Virus record (IMG/VR): IMGVR_UViG_3300042568_001536
Span: 1-37,245 of that record
DNA length: 37,245 bases
Reading direction: 5' to 3' (one strand)
Origin: a virus
Shown: positions 1 to 8,046 of the stretch, piece after piece
Numbering within the stretch: position 1 is the first letter of the stretch
Layout of the letters: every line of letters starts with the position of its first letter
Position numbers and translations under genes: made by a program
The notes under the pieces: generated by a model
Database searches by the model: none
Told to the model about the DNA's origin: nothing
What the model saw: only the letters and a program-made list of their open reading frames with translations

Positions 1-2
1 TC

Positions 3-56
3 CACTGCACAGCTCCGACACTCGCCACCATTACCATTTACGAGCCTTGCGAATAA
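3..56 (+). CDS. possible 3' end of an upstream gene (partial)
   Basis: The window opens in what may be the last 17 codons of a gene, ending APTLATITIYEPCE and stop. Codon choice in this frame resembles the structural genes downstream. The neighbouring frame (2-127) is also open and ends SNDKKKLG, so the frame is not certain. Its position before the neck genes suggests a virion protein, but nothing more can be said. Confidence 0.3.
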   Translation, partial: HCTAPTLATITIYEPCE

Positions 57-194
57 ACCAAATTTCAGGAACGGTAGTTTCAGTTATGGCTCCATCTGAA
101 AGTAACGACAAGAAAAAATTAGGGTGACTTATACCAAGTAAACAAAACTTCACATCTTAAGGATTGGTACTGCCACAAGCTGTACTTTGACACG

Positions 195-230
195 AAGGGG
201 GTGCGTCTCATAAGGGCGCACTCCCTTTTA
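195..230 (+). terminator. intrinsic terminator
   Basis: AAGGGGGTGCG (195-205) pairs with CGCACTCCCTT (217-227) with one G-U pair, and is followed by TTTTAATTCTT. This looks like a rho-independent terminator closing the operon that enters from the left. Confidence 0.75.
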
Positions 231-372
231 ATTCTTACTTCCGGGGCTTCTCTTGCCCGCAGTGGTTCTCGATAGAAAAGTAATGCGCAGGCTTATAAAT
301 AACCTGCCATACTGGCTTTGCAAACTGGACAGGTCCAAAGCAAAGGGAAAGATTCAAAGGGAGATATCAATC

Positions 373-642
373 ATGACTGATGGTAGGAAAGAGGTGCTTT
401 TTAGCGATGTTGCAATAGCGTTGGATATCGTCCTATTGCTGTTTAATCAATTAAACATCCCTGCTGCCCGAGCTCAGGAATTTGCTATAACCACGTCGGT
501 ACTCACCGAAGTCAAAAAATTCGTTGATGAAAAGCTCCAGAAAGACTCGTCTGCTCAGGACCCGAATGAAGAGGCTTTAAGTGCCGCTTCCAATAGTGAA
601 GAGGCCAACGCAAGCCAGCCATCGGACAACACGGAAGCATAA
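373..642 (+). CDS. small hypothetical protein
   Basis: 89 residues starting MTDGRKEV. I chose this ATG because AAGGGAG lies 9 nt upstream; a longer reading from TTG at 253 has no such signal. The N-terminal half is hydrophobic-helical (residues 10-30), the middle is amphipathic, and the last 30 residues are Ser/Ala/Glu/Asn-rich and probably disordered. It sits between a terminator and a holin-like gene, ahead of the neck genes, and a CATAAATA late box overlaps its stop codon. No family recognised. Confidence 0.6.
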   Translation: MTDGRKEVLFSDVAIALDIVLLLFNQLNIPAARAQEFAITTSVLTEVKKFVDEKLQKDSSAQDPNEEALSAASNSEEANASQPSDNTEA

Positions 643-645
643 ATA
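638..645 (+). promoter_or_regulatory. late promoter CATAAATA
   Basis: T4-type late box overlapping the stop of the preceding gene. It would transcribe the holin-like gene and genes 13, 14 and 15 after a leader of about 230 nt that carries the hairpin at 718-745. Confidence 0.5.
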
Positions 646-717
646 GTCACATAGACTACAGAGATTGCTTTCGATGAATTTCACTCAATCTTCTGGCGTA
701 AGACCTACGACTTCGGG

Positions 718-745
718 GGTTCATATCGACGTATCGATATGAACC
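718..745 (+). repeat. perfect inverted repeat (hairpin)
   Basis: GGTTCATATCGA (718-729) and TCGATATGAACC (734-745) form a perfect 12-bp stem around CGTA. There is no U tract after it, so it is not a typical terminator. It lies in the otherwise gene-free stretch 643-885 and could be an RNA processing or stability element, or a protein site in DNA. I see nothing else in that stretch. Confidence 0.7.
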
Positions 746-885
746 TCTTCGTTAGATATCAAGCGGGCTCAAAAAGCTCGTGTCGCCACTTTTGATACAA
801 GGAAGGGCCGCCGGACTGAGCACTGAATGGGTAACGGTTGCTTAATAATTCATCGTAGGTCGGCAGATTTGATGTGAGATATACG

Positions 886-1455
886 ATGTTTCAGGCTCCT
901 CCACACAGCACTTCGGTTACAACTGGAGACTCATTCTCCCTTGACAGTATTGTTACGTTTGCGCTTTCCCTCCTTGCTGTTTTTGCGCCCCTTCAAAAAA
1001 TGATGGTGGCGCTTTTGTTCTTGGTGTCTGCGGATTTTCTTACCGGAATATGGGCTGCATATCACACGAAAAGTCCCATCTCTTCGCGCAGGCTTGCCAG
1101 AACCATTGTTAAAACGTTCGTTTACCTGACCACTGTCTGTGTAGTTCACGTTGCTAATAAGTTCCTCTTATCGGCCGGGGATTTCTCTCTCCCTCTGGAC
1201 AGCCTGATTATATCGTTTATCGCGCTCACGGAGCTTAAGTCCATCTTTGAGAACCTTCACAAAGTTCAAAAGCAACCGTTTTTACAATTTCTCATTGACC
1301 GCATCGCCTCTGATTCCTCTCAAGTTGCGGATCGCCTCGATGCTGCTACCTCTGTAGTTCGAACGATTGACACTGAGGAATCCAAGCCCACCGAAAATAA
1401 GAAGGCGGGAAAGAAAAAGGAGAAAAAGCGTGGCCCTTCCAACAGACAGAAATAG
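886..1455 (+). CDS. holin-like membrane protein
   Basis: 189 residues. After a polar N-terminus, three hydrophobic segments lie at roughly residues 15-30, 35-55 and 70-95, with the signature ADFLTGIWAA followed by SSRRLARTIVKT. This matches the general pattern of the phage_holin_4 / toxin-secretion holin family (DxxTGxxxA, then Ser-Arg...K). The C-terminus is long, basic and lysine-rich (KKAGKKKEKKRG), as in many holins. Holins form inner-membrane holes at the end of infection. A GTG at 874 is an alternative start. The gene overlaps gene 13 downstream by 26 nt, so the two are probably translated from one late mRNA. Position outside a lysis cassette is unusual, so the holin role is inferred. 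Confidence 0.6.
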   Translation: MFQAPPHSTSVTTGDSFSLDSIVTFALSLLAVFAPLQKMMVALLFLVSADFLTGIWAAYHTKSPISSRRLARTIVKTFVYLTTVCVVHVANKFLLSAGDFSLPLDSLIISFIALTELKSIFENLHKVQKQPFLQFLIDRIASDSSQVADRLDAATSVVRTIDTEESKPTENKKAGKKKEKKRGPSNRQK

Positions 1456-2416
1456 TCTTATAAAGTTTTGCCTCCAAGAGCTTGGTGCCCCTGTCATTCA
1501 GATCAATCTTGACGAAGGACAGATTGAGAATCAGGTAGACAAGGCGCTAGAGCTTTTCAAGGAGTACCACATCGATGGTACGGCAGTCTTTTATAAAGCT
1601 TTCAAGGTAACTGCTTCGTCCCTTGTTCTTGCTGGTATTCCCGGCAAGGATTTTAAGGTTCATGAGATTATCCAGGGCGGAGTCTCCGGTGCCCAGGCAC
1701 GCGTTGAGGCGTATGACAAAAGCACACGCACGATAAAATTCACTTTTACCGATAGGCTTGCCCCTGTTCATTTCATGGATGGGGAAATAATTACCGGCCT
1801 CACGTCTGGTGCAACAACAACTCTGACAAATTGTCACGCTCAGACTCTCGGCATGATGGACAACAAGTACATCGACCTTCCAGACTCGGTCGTTGGAGTA
1901 ATTGAGGTGCTTAAATCCAGAAGCTCCTTTGGTTCACATCCAATTAACCCGTTCGACCTTCAGTATCAGCTCGCTCAGCAGGTAACCATTCAAACGTTCC
2001 TTAACGCTGATGTCATGACGTACTACATGTACCAGCAGGATATTCAGCTATGGAACCAGATGTTCGTTGGGGTGAAACCACACTGGCACTCTCGTAAGCA
2101 AAACCGTCTCTACATCGCCACAAACTGGCCTGAAGAGTTCCGGTTGGGTGAGTACATCGTTCTTAAGTTCTGGGGTGCCGTTAAGCCAGAAGATTTCCCA
2201 AAGGTGTACGGCGACAAATGGGTCAGGAAGTATCTCACCGCGCTCTTACAGGTTCAGTGGGGACGAAACCTTACCAAATACAACAACGTAACGCTTCCCG
2301 GCGGAATCGTGCTTAACGGACAACAGATCCTTGAGCTTGGCCTGAAGGACAAAGAAGAGGCAGAAATTGAGCTTCGTTCGACCTATGAGATGAAGACTCC
2401 GTTCAAGATAGGATAA
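1430..2416 (+). CDS. 13: neck protein, T4 gp13-like
   Basis: 328 residues starting at GTG with AAGGAG 8 nt upstream, inside the end of the holin-like gene. The N-terminus (RNSLIKFCLQELGAPVIQIN, then DEGQIENQVDKALELF) is characteristic of T4 gp13 and its cyanophage relatives. T4 gp13 is about 309 residues; this one has an extra stretch at about 60-140 rich in Thr/Gly that resembles a small beta insert. Gp13 and gp14 form the neck that closes the filled head and binds the tail. It is followed after 14 nt by gene 14, as in T4. Confidence 0.9.
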   Translation: MALPTDRNSLIKFCLQELGAPVIQINLDEGQIENQVDKALELFKEYHIDGTAVFYKAFKVTASSLVLAGIPGKDFKVHEIIQGGVSGAQARVEAYDKSTRTIKFTFTDRLAPVHFMDGEIITGLTSGATTTLTNCHAQTLGMMDNKYIDLPDSVVGVIEVLKSRSSFGSHPINPFDLQYQLAQQVTIQTFLNADVMTYYMYQQDIQLWNQMFVGVKPHWHSRKQNRLYIATNWPEEFRLGEYIVLKFWGAVKPEDFPKVYGDKWVRKYLTALLQVQWGRNLTKYNNVTLPGGIVLNGQQILELGLKDKEEAEIELRSTYEMKTPFKIG

Positions 2417-2430
2417 GAGCGGAGGAAAGC

Positions 2431-3291
2431 ATGACTTCCAATAAGTACTTTAACCTCTTCAAGAACAAGCCAGAGCAGGACCTCATGGATGACCTCATGA
2501 ACGAGGTTATTGAGATCCATGGGGTAAACTGCTTTTACATCTCCCGCTCAGGCCCCGTTGACCTTTTCTACGGCGAGGACCCGCTTGCTAAGTTCGACAA
2601 GTGGTTTGAGATGGTGTCGTACATCAAAAGCGCTGACGGTTTCACAGGCCGAGCTGCAATGCAGAAGTGGGGCATTACGATGGAGCAGTCCATCACCATT
2701 CAAATTGGTAAAACCGAGTTCACGAAACAAGTTGGCGGCGAGCTTGGTGCAGTTAATAGGCCCCGCGAGGGAGACCTTATCTATTTCCCGTACGGTGTCC
2801 CTGGCCAATATCTCCTTGAGATTAAGTACGTAAACGACAACATTCCATTCATCGAGCTTGGTCGCGATTACATTTACGAGATTGACTGCCGCATCTTTAC
2901 CTATGGGAACGAGAGCATTAAGACGGGGCTTCCCGAGATTGACGCCATCGAGCAAGAGATTAAGCAACGTCTTGAGATTGAGGTTGGGTCAGGGGCAGGG
3001 GAATTTGTCCCTGGTGAGGTTGTCTACCAAGGTAATTCATTTGCAAATTCAACCTTCAAAGCTGTCGTAAACCGAATAGAAGGTACAACAATCTACCTAA
3101 CCAACATTAACGGTAACATCAAAGACACGGCTGAGCTTCTTGGGAACACCTCCGGGGCCTCTCGTAGTGTAGGGGCCGACAAGGAAGAGATCCTTAACGA
3201 TATCTCCGCTCAGAACTCTCTCATTCAAACGGAAGCTTCTGGGGTTGTTCTTAAAAACTCACGTAATCCATTCGATAAGGGTAAATTGTAA
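2431..3291 (+). CDS. 14: neck protein, T4 gp14-like
   Basis: 286 residues, with ribosome site GGAGGAAAGC before ATG. Recognisable gp14 family features are LMDDLMNEVIEIHGV...FYISR, GEDPLAKFDKWFEM and the Gln/Ile-rich strand ITMEQSITIQIGKTEF. Gp14 pairs with gp13 in the head-to-tail neck. The residues at about 195-245 (SFANSTFKAVVNRIEGTTIY) look like a beta insert similar in style to the one in gp13. Its stop codon overlaps the next start (TAATG), so gene 15 is translationally coupled. Confidence 0.9.
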   Translation: MTSNKYFNLFKNKPEQDLMDDLMNEVIEIHGVNCFYISRSGPVDLFYGEDPLAKFDKWFEMVSYIKSADGFTGRAAMQKWGITMEQSITIQIGKTEFTKQVGGELGAVNRPREGDLIYFPYGVPGQYLLEIKYVNDNIPFIELGRDYIYEIDCRIFTYGNESIKTGLPEIDAIEQEIKQRLEIEVGSGAGEFVPGEVVYQGNSFANSTFKAVVNRIEGTTIYLTNINGNIKDTAELLGNTSGASRSVGADKEEILNDISAQNSLIQTEASGVVLKNSRNPFDKGKL

Positions 3292-4121
3292 TGTTTACCT
3301 ATTTCTACCACGGCATTTTAGAGAAGGTCACTAAGGCGTTTGGGTCGCTCTTTAATGGCATCTATGTCGCCAAATACGACGAGAACGGTAATGTGGTCGA
3401 GAAGAACCTAGTTCCAATAAACTACGCAAACCGTCATGCGTATATCGCACGGCTTGCAGCCAATCCAGACCTTGAGGATTCAGTGTACGTGGAGCAAACG
3501 TTCCCGCGTATGGCATTTGAGATTTCAGCCATTACCTACGACCCTTCTCGCAAGTTCAACACCATTCATCGACACTCAACCGATAATGCTACAGACGGGG
3601 AAAAGTTTGCCGCATATCAATCAGTTGCCTATACGATTGATTTCTCCCTTACCATCGTTGCAAAGCATGTAGTGGATGCAAATCAGATTTTAGAGCAGAT
3701 TCTTCCGTATTTCACTCCAAGCTTTACCCTTAAGATAGTAACCGTACCTGCCATGGGGTACGAGGAGAACATCCCAATTGAGCTTAACTCTATTTCCCCT
3801 TCGGATAACTACGAAGCTGAGCTAGACATGCAACCGCGCCAGGTGCGGTATGACCTGAGCTTTTCGGCCAAGATGAACTTCCACGGTCCGGTCGAGACCG
3901 CCAAGATTATTAAGAAGGTTCAGGTCGACCTCTATACTCCGAGTGACCTTACTCAGGAAAAGATGGAGAAGACCCCGCGTATTGCTCGTAACACAACTGT
4001 CACCGAGCCAGCGTCTGCTGGGCCGCAAGATGACTTTGGATACAGCGACACCTGGGAAAGGTTTAGCGACAACAAACGCTACAATCCAGTGACAGGGGAA
4101 GACGAAGAAATCCCTAAATAG
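3291..4121 (+). CDS. 15: tail completion / sheath stabiliser, T4 gp15-like
   Basis: 276 residues, close to T4 gp15 (272). The N-terminus MFTYFYHGILEKVTKAFGSL, the motif VPINYANRHAYIARL and DANQILEQILPYFTPSFTL are typical of this family. Gp15 forms a ring that caps the finished tail and binds the neck, locking the sheath. The last 60 residues are polar and proline-rich and probably disordered. It overlaps gene 14 by one base. A late promoter for the next gene begins 16 nt after its stop. Confidence 0.92.
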   Translation: MFTYFYHGILEKVTKAFGSLFNGIYVAKYDENGNVVEKNLVPINYANRHAYIARLAANPDLEDSVYVEQTFPRMAFEISAITYDPSRKFNTIHRHSTDNATDGEKFAAYQSVAYTIDFSLTIVAKHVVDANQILEQILPYFTPSFTLKIVTVPAMGYEENIPIELNSISPSDNYEAELDMQPRQVRYDLSFSAKMNFHGPVETAKIIKKVQVDLYTPSDLTQEKMEKTPRIARNTTVTEPASAGPQDDFGYSDTWERFSDNKRYNPVTGEDEEIPK

Positions 4122-4137
4122 TATTCCCATGATGAGC

Positions 4138-4145
4138 TATAAATA
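4138..4145 (+). promoter_or_regulatory. late promoter TATAAATA
   Basis: Consensus late box 8 nt before the ATG at 4154. Start of transcription about 6 nt after the box would leave a 3-nt leader. Confidence 0.8.
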
Positions 4146-4153
4146 GTCAGTCT

Positions 4154-5506
4154 ATGCTGACCTTTAAGCAATTCAAAATGCTCCAAGAAGCCCTTAGGAA
4201 TGACCAAAAGGCCGACGTAAATGCCTGGAGGAAGGGAAATAATGAGTTTAGTGACAAGCTTTTTGGCGGCCCCGATACGGATAAAGAAACCCACCAACGG
4301 CGATACTTTGACTTTGACTCAACCGCCCATGCGGATTCCCCGGCGAAGGAAGCGATAGAAGGACACCTTTCAAAGCACGGATATAAGGTTCACGACTACA
4401 AGGCAGGTTTAGCAAAGGATAAGCACGGACGAGACGTGCGGATTGGTAAGGCTCTCGGTCAGACTAAGGCTGAGCCAAACCTTGTAAAGAAGTTCGCTGA
4501 GGATCCTGTTCGTGCTCAGAAAAACAAACAAAACCTCAGAGTCCTCATTTCCAGACACCCACATGATGTCGCAGGAATGACGAGCTGTGGACACTCTTGG
4601 GAAAACAGCTCGTGTATGAACTTTGAGAGTGGTAAAAACAGGCATAATCTTCAACAAGACCTAAAGCACGGCACGCACGTTGCCTATCTTGTTCATGCTG
4701 ATGACCAGGGGCATCCTCAAAAGCCACTTGCTCGGATTGCTATAAAAAAACACAGTGATGAGAACCAAAACTCTATCTTGGTCCCTGAGCCAAGTATATA
4801 TGGTGATGCACCAAAAGGATTCGAAGATCAGGTCAAGCACATTCTCGATACCCATCATAATCATCATCAGCCGATGGGGGCTTATCATAAGAATGAAAAT
4901 ATTTACGATGATGGCTCGGGGCGTACAGTTGCTCACGTTAGGTCCCATGAAATTGGTGCTGCCCTTGGTCATCATTCGATAGATGTTAGAGTTGCCGCAA
5001 TTTCCCACCCAAATGCTACACACGAGCACATTACTAAAGCGCTTGCTGATGGAAATCCCCTCGTAAGGGTCAATGCAATTCGTCATCCAAATGCTACACA
5101 CGAGCACATTACTAAAGCGCTTGCTGATGCACAGCCGCCGGTAAGAGATGCCGCAATTTCCCACCCAAATGCTACATACGAGCACATTACTAAAGCGCTT
5201 GCGGATGGAAGTGCGCCAATCAGGGGGAGCGCCGTTTCACATCCAAATGCTACACACGAGCACATTACTAAAGCGCTTGCTGATGAAGATTACTATGTAA
5301 GGGCTAAAGCCGTTTCACATCCAAATGCTACACACGAGCACATTACTAAAGCGCTTGCTGATGAAGACGATTATGTAAGGGCTAAAGCCGTTTCACATCC
5401 AAATGCTACACACGAGCACATTACTAAAGCGCTTGCTGATAAAAAAACATATGTCCGTAAGGCTGCGCTTTCCGCAATGACGAAAAGACAAGTCAACCCC
5501 GAATAG
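4154..5506 (+). CDS. putative internal head protein with solenoid repeats
   Basis: 450 residues. The start MLTFKQFKMLQEALRND resembles the capsid-targeting peptide of T4 internal proteins, with a possible prohead-protease cut at LQE|A. The middle (about 130-255) has LISRHPHDVAGMTSCGHSW and SSCMNFESGKNRHNL, then VAYLVHADDQGHPQKPLARI; I have seen this pattern in other large phages but know no function. Residues 285-440 hold six near-identical 26-residue units (HPNATHEHITKALAD...VR.A), resembling variant leucine-rich/HEAT-like solenoids, preceded by one degenerate unit. No ribosome site is present; a late promoter lies directly in front. Likely a packaged, injected protein that binds a partner through the solenoid. 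Confidence 0.7.
   Translation: MLTFKQFKMLQEALRNDQKADVNAWRKGNNEFSDKLFGGPDTDKETHQRRYFDFDSTAHADSPAKEAIEGHLSKHGYKVHDYKAGLAKDKHGRDVRIGKALGQTKAEPNLVKKFAEDPVRAQKNKQNLRVLISRHPHDVAGMTSCGHSWENSSCMNFESGKNRHNLQQDLKHGTHVAYLVHADDQGHPQKPLARIAIKKHSDENQNSILVPEPSIYGDAPKGFEDQVKHILDTHHNHHQPMGAYHKNENIYDDGSGRTVAHVRSHEIGAALGHHSIDVRVAAISHPNATHEHITKALADGNPLVRVNAIRHPNATHEHITKALADAQPPVRDAAISHPNATYEHITKALADGSAPIRGSAVSHPNATHEHITKALADEDYYVRAKAVSHPNATHEHITKALADEDDYVRAKAVSHPNATHEHITKALADKKTYVRKAALSAMTKRQVNPE
5006..5473 (+). repeat. six 78-bp in-frame tandem repeats
   Basis: Units start at 5006, 5084, 5162, 5240, 5318 and 5396. The first 45 bases of each are nearly identical (AAATGCTACACACGAGCACA and the following codons), while the second half varies. 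This encodes the HPNATHEHITKALAD solenoid units. Identity at the DNA level implies recent duplication or gene conversion. Confidence 0.9.
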
Positions 5507-5519
5507 TAACTCTCAAAAG

Positions 5520-5554
5520 GGTAATGCTCTAAGTACTGCCTACCCTGATAAAAC
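5520..5554 (+). promoter_or_regulatory. putative middle promoter (GGTAATGCTC-N19-TAAAAC)
   Basis: Box at 5520-5529 and -10 element at 5549-5554 (TAAAACT, the weakest of the nine). The predicted start is about 5561, exactly where a long base-paired region begins. Confidence 0.6.
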
Positions 5555-5560
5555 TATAGT

Positions 5561-5825
5561 GGGCGCTATGGTGTAAGATCGTAGCTTAAAGGGTTCGGCG
5601 GCTTGCGTGTTGGTGCTTCTTCTTGAACACCGTTTAGGTTTGCAGGTCCCATTGTCGGTTTTCGTGCCTTTAAGTGGAGAAACGATTGAAATAAATAGCA
5701 CAGCAACTGGTTTTGTTGTGACGCTTAGAGAGCAAGAGAGGCGGTCTCGCGGCCGTTAAGAGGACTCTAAGAGGTCACGTGGCAGGTGTCGGTGGACGAA
5801 TCGGGAATCCGACTAGCGCCCTCTT
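5561..5825 (+). ncRNA. candidate structured RNA, about 265 nt
   Basis: No ORF fits here. The 5' end GGGCGCTA (5561-5568) pairs perfectly with TAGCGCCC (5814-5821). Inside, CTTAAAGG (5585-5592) pairs with CCTTTAAG (5667-5674), and GTGAC plus TTAGAG (5718-5730) pair with CTCTAA plus GTCAC (5765-5778); GTCGG/CCGAC forms a last hairpin. The 3' end is CCCTCTTTAATTTG. Transcription is expected to begin at 5561 from the middle-type promoter; an AATAAATA late-like box at 5690 could give a shorter form. It has no tRNA T-loop, and I do not recognise tmRNA, RNase P, 6S or SRP motifs. Confidence 0.5.
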
Positions 5826-5846
5826 TAATTTGTAAAAGGTCCTTTG

Positions 5847-6098
5847 ATGAGCAAACAATTAACCATTCAGCAAATCGAGGACGGACTCCAGGAAGGGATC
5901 TCTAAGATGGAAGAGCTCTTTCCGTTTGGGATTACCCTTTCCATTATCGGGATAGACGAGAGGGGATTAGGCTATAACTTCGTCCTATCTGACTCGGAGC
6001 CAGAGGCTCTTATTGAGTGTATTAAGAACGCTTACAGCGCAAAACGCCCCGTGAAGAAGGCTTCCGCTAAAAAGAAAGCTCCAAGTAAAAAGAAGTAA
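5847..6098 (+). CDS. small hypothetical protein with lysine-rich tail
   Basis: 83 residues starting MSKQLTIQQIEDGLQ, with AAAAGG 7 nt upstream. Residues 1-60 form an alpha/beta fold-like stretch (SKMEELFPFGITLSIIGIDE), and the last 20 are Lys/Ala/Pro-rich (KKASAKKKAPSKKK), suggesting nucleic-acid binding or an unstructured basic tail. It lies just after the structured RNA and convergent with the metalloprotease gene. No family recognised. Confidence 0.65.
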   Translation: MSKQLTIQQIEDGLQEGISKMEELFPFGITLSIIGIDERGLGYNFVLSDSEPEALIECIKNAYSAKRPVKKASAKKKAPSKKK

Positions 6099-6102
6099 TT
6101 CC

Positions 6103-7365
6103 CTATTTGAACCGTATCCGAGCCCGAGCGGTGATTGTGGTTTCGGTTGCGACATGAGCGGCTATTGTAAAGACGCCCTTACTTTTAACTGGGATTACGA
6201 TAGACCCACGAGAAGAAGTTACCTTTGATGCCGTTTTCCCATTTACGGCGTATCTCACTAAGACCCCATCCAAAAGCGTCCCCCGAGTTGAGCGAAGGGT
6301 AAGGATAAAGCTCTTTTTCCCCCTATTCACGCTAAGCTTTGCACCAGAGAGAAGGGGAGTCATTGAGTCTCTCCCCAAGCACTCCCCAAAGTAGCTTAGG
6401 TGGCTTTCAATCTGTCCTAGGCTTAAAGGGCTAAAGCCTGATTGGTTAGTCCCAATGGACGGGTACATGAGCGTATCGGGGTTATAGAAGTCGTGAGAGG
6501 CGCCAAGGTTATGTCCAACCTCATGAGCGAATATGGCTCCTGAAAGTGCCCCATAGCTTTGAGTAACGCTGAATGAGTACTCTGGCGCGTAGCAGACAAC
6601 TCCCACATAGGCTATTCCAATGGTGCTTCCGTCCATGTCTTTCCCTGTAAAGAGAGCCTTTAGGTTTGCTTCCCCTTCTGCTGATGGACTCACTCTAAAC
6701 TCATTGAGAAGGGGAGAGGGGGAAGAGTTTAAGAAAGAATCAAGAAGAGAGGTAATGCTTAACACCTTAAACCGAATCCCAAGCTGCCTGTTGTAAATGC
6801 TTTCTGCCACATTGATAGCGCTTGCTACATCAGATGAGGAGTTCCCTCCATGGATACTTTGCCACTCGGGGTCTGTAAAAGCTCTTAACGAAATGACTCG
6901 TACGGTCTCTTTCGCCTGAACATCTGAAAATTCCTTAACAGTTGGTCTGTGTTCCTCTATCCCACTCTCATGAGCTTCAGCGCACGAGGCGGGAGGTAGA
7001 TATGAGCGAGGGATACTTGTAACCTTTACCCTTTTCCCCGTTACCTTAACCGTATAGAGCCTCTGTCTTCTCCCTTCACTCCCTGTGGCCTTCCCAGGGA
7101 AGGTAAGTGTCAAAGTCTCTAAATCCTTTGATGCTGCAAGGGGAAACCTATGAGAGGTGAACCGTACCTGACCTTGGAAGAAGTCTTTAGAAAGATTAAG
7201 CCCAGGGAAGTCTCTTTTTACTGACAAAGAGGCCCTAACGCGCCCGAGCTCTCGTACTCTAAATGTAACGCTCTCACACCGAGCAGAAGAGGTGAGTGTG
7301 AAAAGTAACACAACCACCACTAGTAGCTGCCACCGTCTCACCCATTTTGCAAACGTGAACTGCAT
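6103..7365 (-). CDS. secreted zinc metalloprotease, reprolysin-like
   Basis: 420 residues. I chose the ATG at 7365 because AGAGG lies 6 nt upstream; an N-terminal signal peptide follows (WVRRWQLLVVVVLLFTLTSS, cut near ARC/E). At about residue 280 is HEVGHNLGASHDF, the HExxHxxGxxHD zinc site of metzincins, with the Met-turn at TLMYPS. The preceding DVASAINVAESIYNRQLGI resembles the M12B/reprolysin fold. A C-terminal Ig-like beta segment (about 345-420) follows. It is expected to act outside the cytoplasm. Secreted proteases are unusual in T4-like phages; it may degrade a host surface layer or serve the infected host. Confidence 0.8.
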   Translation of the reverse strand: MQFTFAKWVRRWQLLVVVVLLFTLTSSARCESVTFRVRELGRVRASLSVKRDFPGLNLSKDFFQGQVRFTSHRFPLAASKDLETLTLTFPGKATGSEGRRQRLYTVKVTGKRVKVTSIPRSYLPPASCAEAHESGIEEHRPTVKEFSDVQAKETVRVISLRAFTDPEWQSIHGGNSSSDVASAINVAESIYNRQLGIRFKVLSITSLLDSFLNSSPSPLLNEFRVSPSAEGEANLKALFTGKDMDGSTIGIAYVGVVCYAPEYSFSVTQSYGALSGAIFAHEVGHNLGASHDFYNPDTLMYPSIGTNQSGFSPLSLGQIESHLSYFGECLGRDSMTPLLSGAKLSVNRGKKSFILTLRSTRGTLLDGVLVRYAVNGKTASKVTSSRGSIVIPVKSKGVFTIAAHVATETTITARARIRFK

Positions 7366-7454
7366 TTGACCTCTTACAAGGTCAGACGCCACAGCGTTTG
7401 TTTGGACTACTCCCTAAACCTAAATAGAACTAGGCAACGAAATATGTGTGAAAC

Positions 7455-7781
7455 ATGTTTGAAACATTCTTTAACGAGATGCTTGATACGATAACCGAAG
7501 GGTTCTCAAACTCTCAAAAGAGCTTCCTTCGCTATGCGCTCTATACGGTCTATGAGGAAAAGACTAAGCAGCTCTTTGATGCCCTGCAGGAGTGCGAGAA
7601 GAATGAGTCCCATATCGAGACAGCATCTCTTGCCCATTTAAAAGATGAAATAAGGCTTCAGTTCCTCTTAACCCCTCTCCATACCACTAAGACACGGGAA
7701 GAGATAACCGCAATAATTGAGCGGCAGGCACGGTTTAAAGAGAGATGGAAAGCTCTGGCTCAATCAAAAGGGATTGAATAA
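7455..7781 (+). CDS. hypothetical helical protein
   Basis: 108 residues, almost entirely predicted helix and charged (MFETFFNEMLDTITEGFSNS; later TREEITAIIERQARF). No clear ribosome site; TATGTG sits 7-12 nt before the ATG, so it could be leaderless. It overlaps the tail of the convergent small membrane-protein gene by 18 nt. No family recognised. Confidence 0.6.
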   Translation: MFETFFNEMLDTITEGFSNSQKSFLRYALYTVYEEKTKQLFDALQECEKNESHIETASLAHLKDEIRLQFLLTPLHTTKTREEITAIIERQARFKERWKALAQSKGIE

Positions 7782-7964
7782 CCCCTTACCCTTTTTGTCT
7801 AACCCAAGAGCCCTATCAAGCACATGGGTAAAGAGCTTTAGGGTAATCGCTACTACGACAAGGACCGTAAAGAGAACAATGGTCCCAAAGAGCTTTCGGT
7901 AATTGGCCCTTGGCTCCTCTGCCCTTAGCTTTTCAAAAGCGACACTAGCTCTCATATCCCCCAT
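7764..7964 (-). CDS. small membrane protein
   Basis: 66 residues (63 if the second ATG at 7955 is used). One hydrophobic segment at about residues 27-46 (LFGTIVLFTVLVVVAITLKL) between a basic N-terminal region and a short Lys-rich tail. It follows a copy of the 14-bp early-type motif at 7981-7994. With the start at 7955 the leader from CATGAT would be only about 6 nt. Probably an early gene product acting at the host inner membrane; no family recognised. Confidence 0.6.
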   Translation of the reverse strand: MGDMRASVAFEKLRAEEPRANYRKLFGTIVLFTVLVVVAITLKLFTHVLDRALGLDKKGKGLFNPF

Positions 7965-7980
7965 GGTATCATGTCCCCTA

Positions 7981-7994
7981 GTCCGCCTTCAAAC
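7981..7994 (-). promoter_or_regulatory. early-type motif GTTTGAAGGCGGAC
   Basis: Directly upstream of the small membrane-protein gene; CATGAT/ATGATA 11-12 nt downstream may be its -10 element. Confidence 0.5.
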
Positions 7995-8004
7995 GCTTTT
8001 AAAA

Positions 8005-8039
8005 GGTAATGCTCGGGCGATCCCCTAACTCCTTAAGGT
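8005..8039 (+). promoter_or_regulatory. putative middle promoter (GGTAATGCTC-N19-TAAGGT)
   Basis: Box at 8005-8014, TAAGGT at 8034-8039. The predicted start is 8046, one base before the ATG at 8047. Confidence 0.65.
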
Positions 8040-8046
8040 AAGGGGC

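Noticed and set aside
2548-2967. 139-residue frame on the - strand inside gene 14
   Set aside because: Shadow of the gp14-like gene, which has family-level similarity.
4661-5185. 174-residue reading frame on the - strand with internal repeats
   Set aside because: It is the mirror of the 78-bp tandem repeats in the + strand gene, has no ribosome site, and the repeats make sense only on +.
5006-5473. regularly spaced repeats that could suggest a CRISPR array
   Set aside because: The repeats are in frame, 78 bp long without unique 30-40-bp spacers, and encode a clear protein solenoid.
5561-5825. tmRNA or tRNA
   Set aside because: No TTCRA T-loop near the 3' end, no CCA and no tag-peptide frame; only the closing stem is similar.
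6751-6765. GGTAATGCTT, one base from the middle-promoter box
   Set aside because: Inside the metalloprotease gene, last base differs, and no TAnnnT lies 19 nt further.
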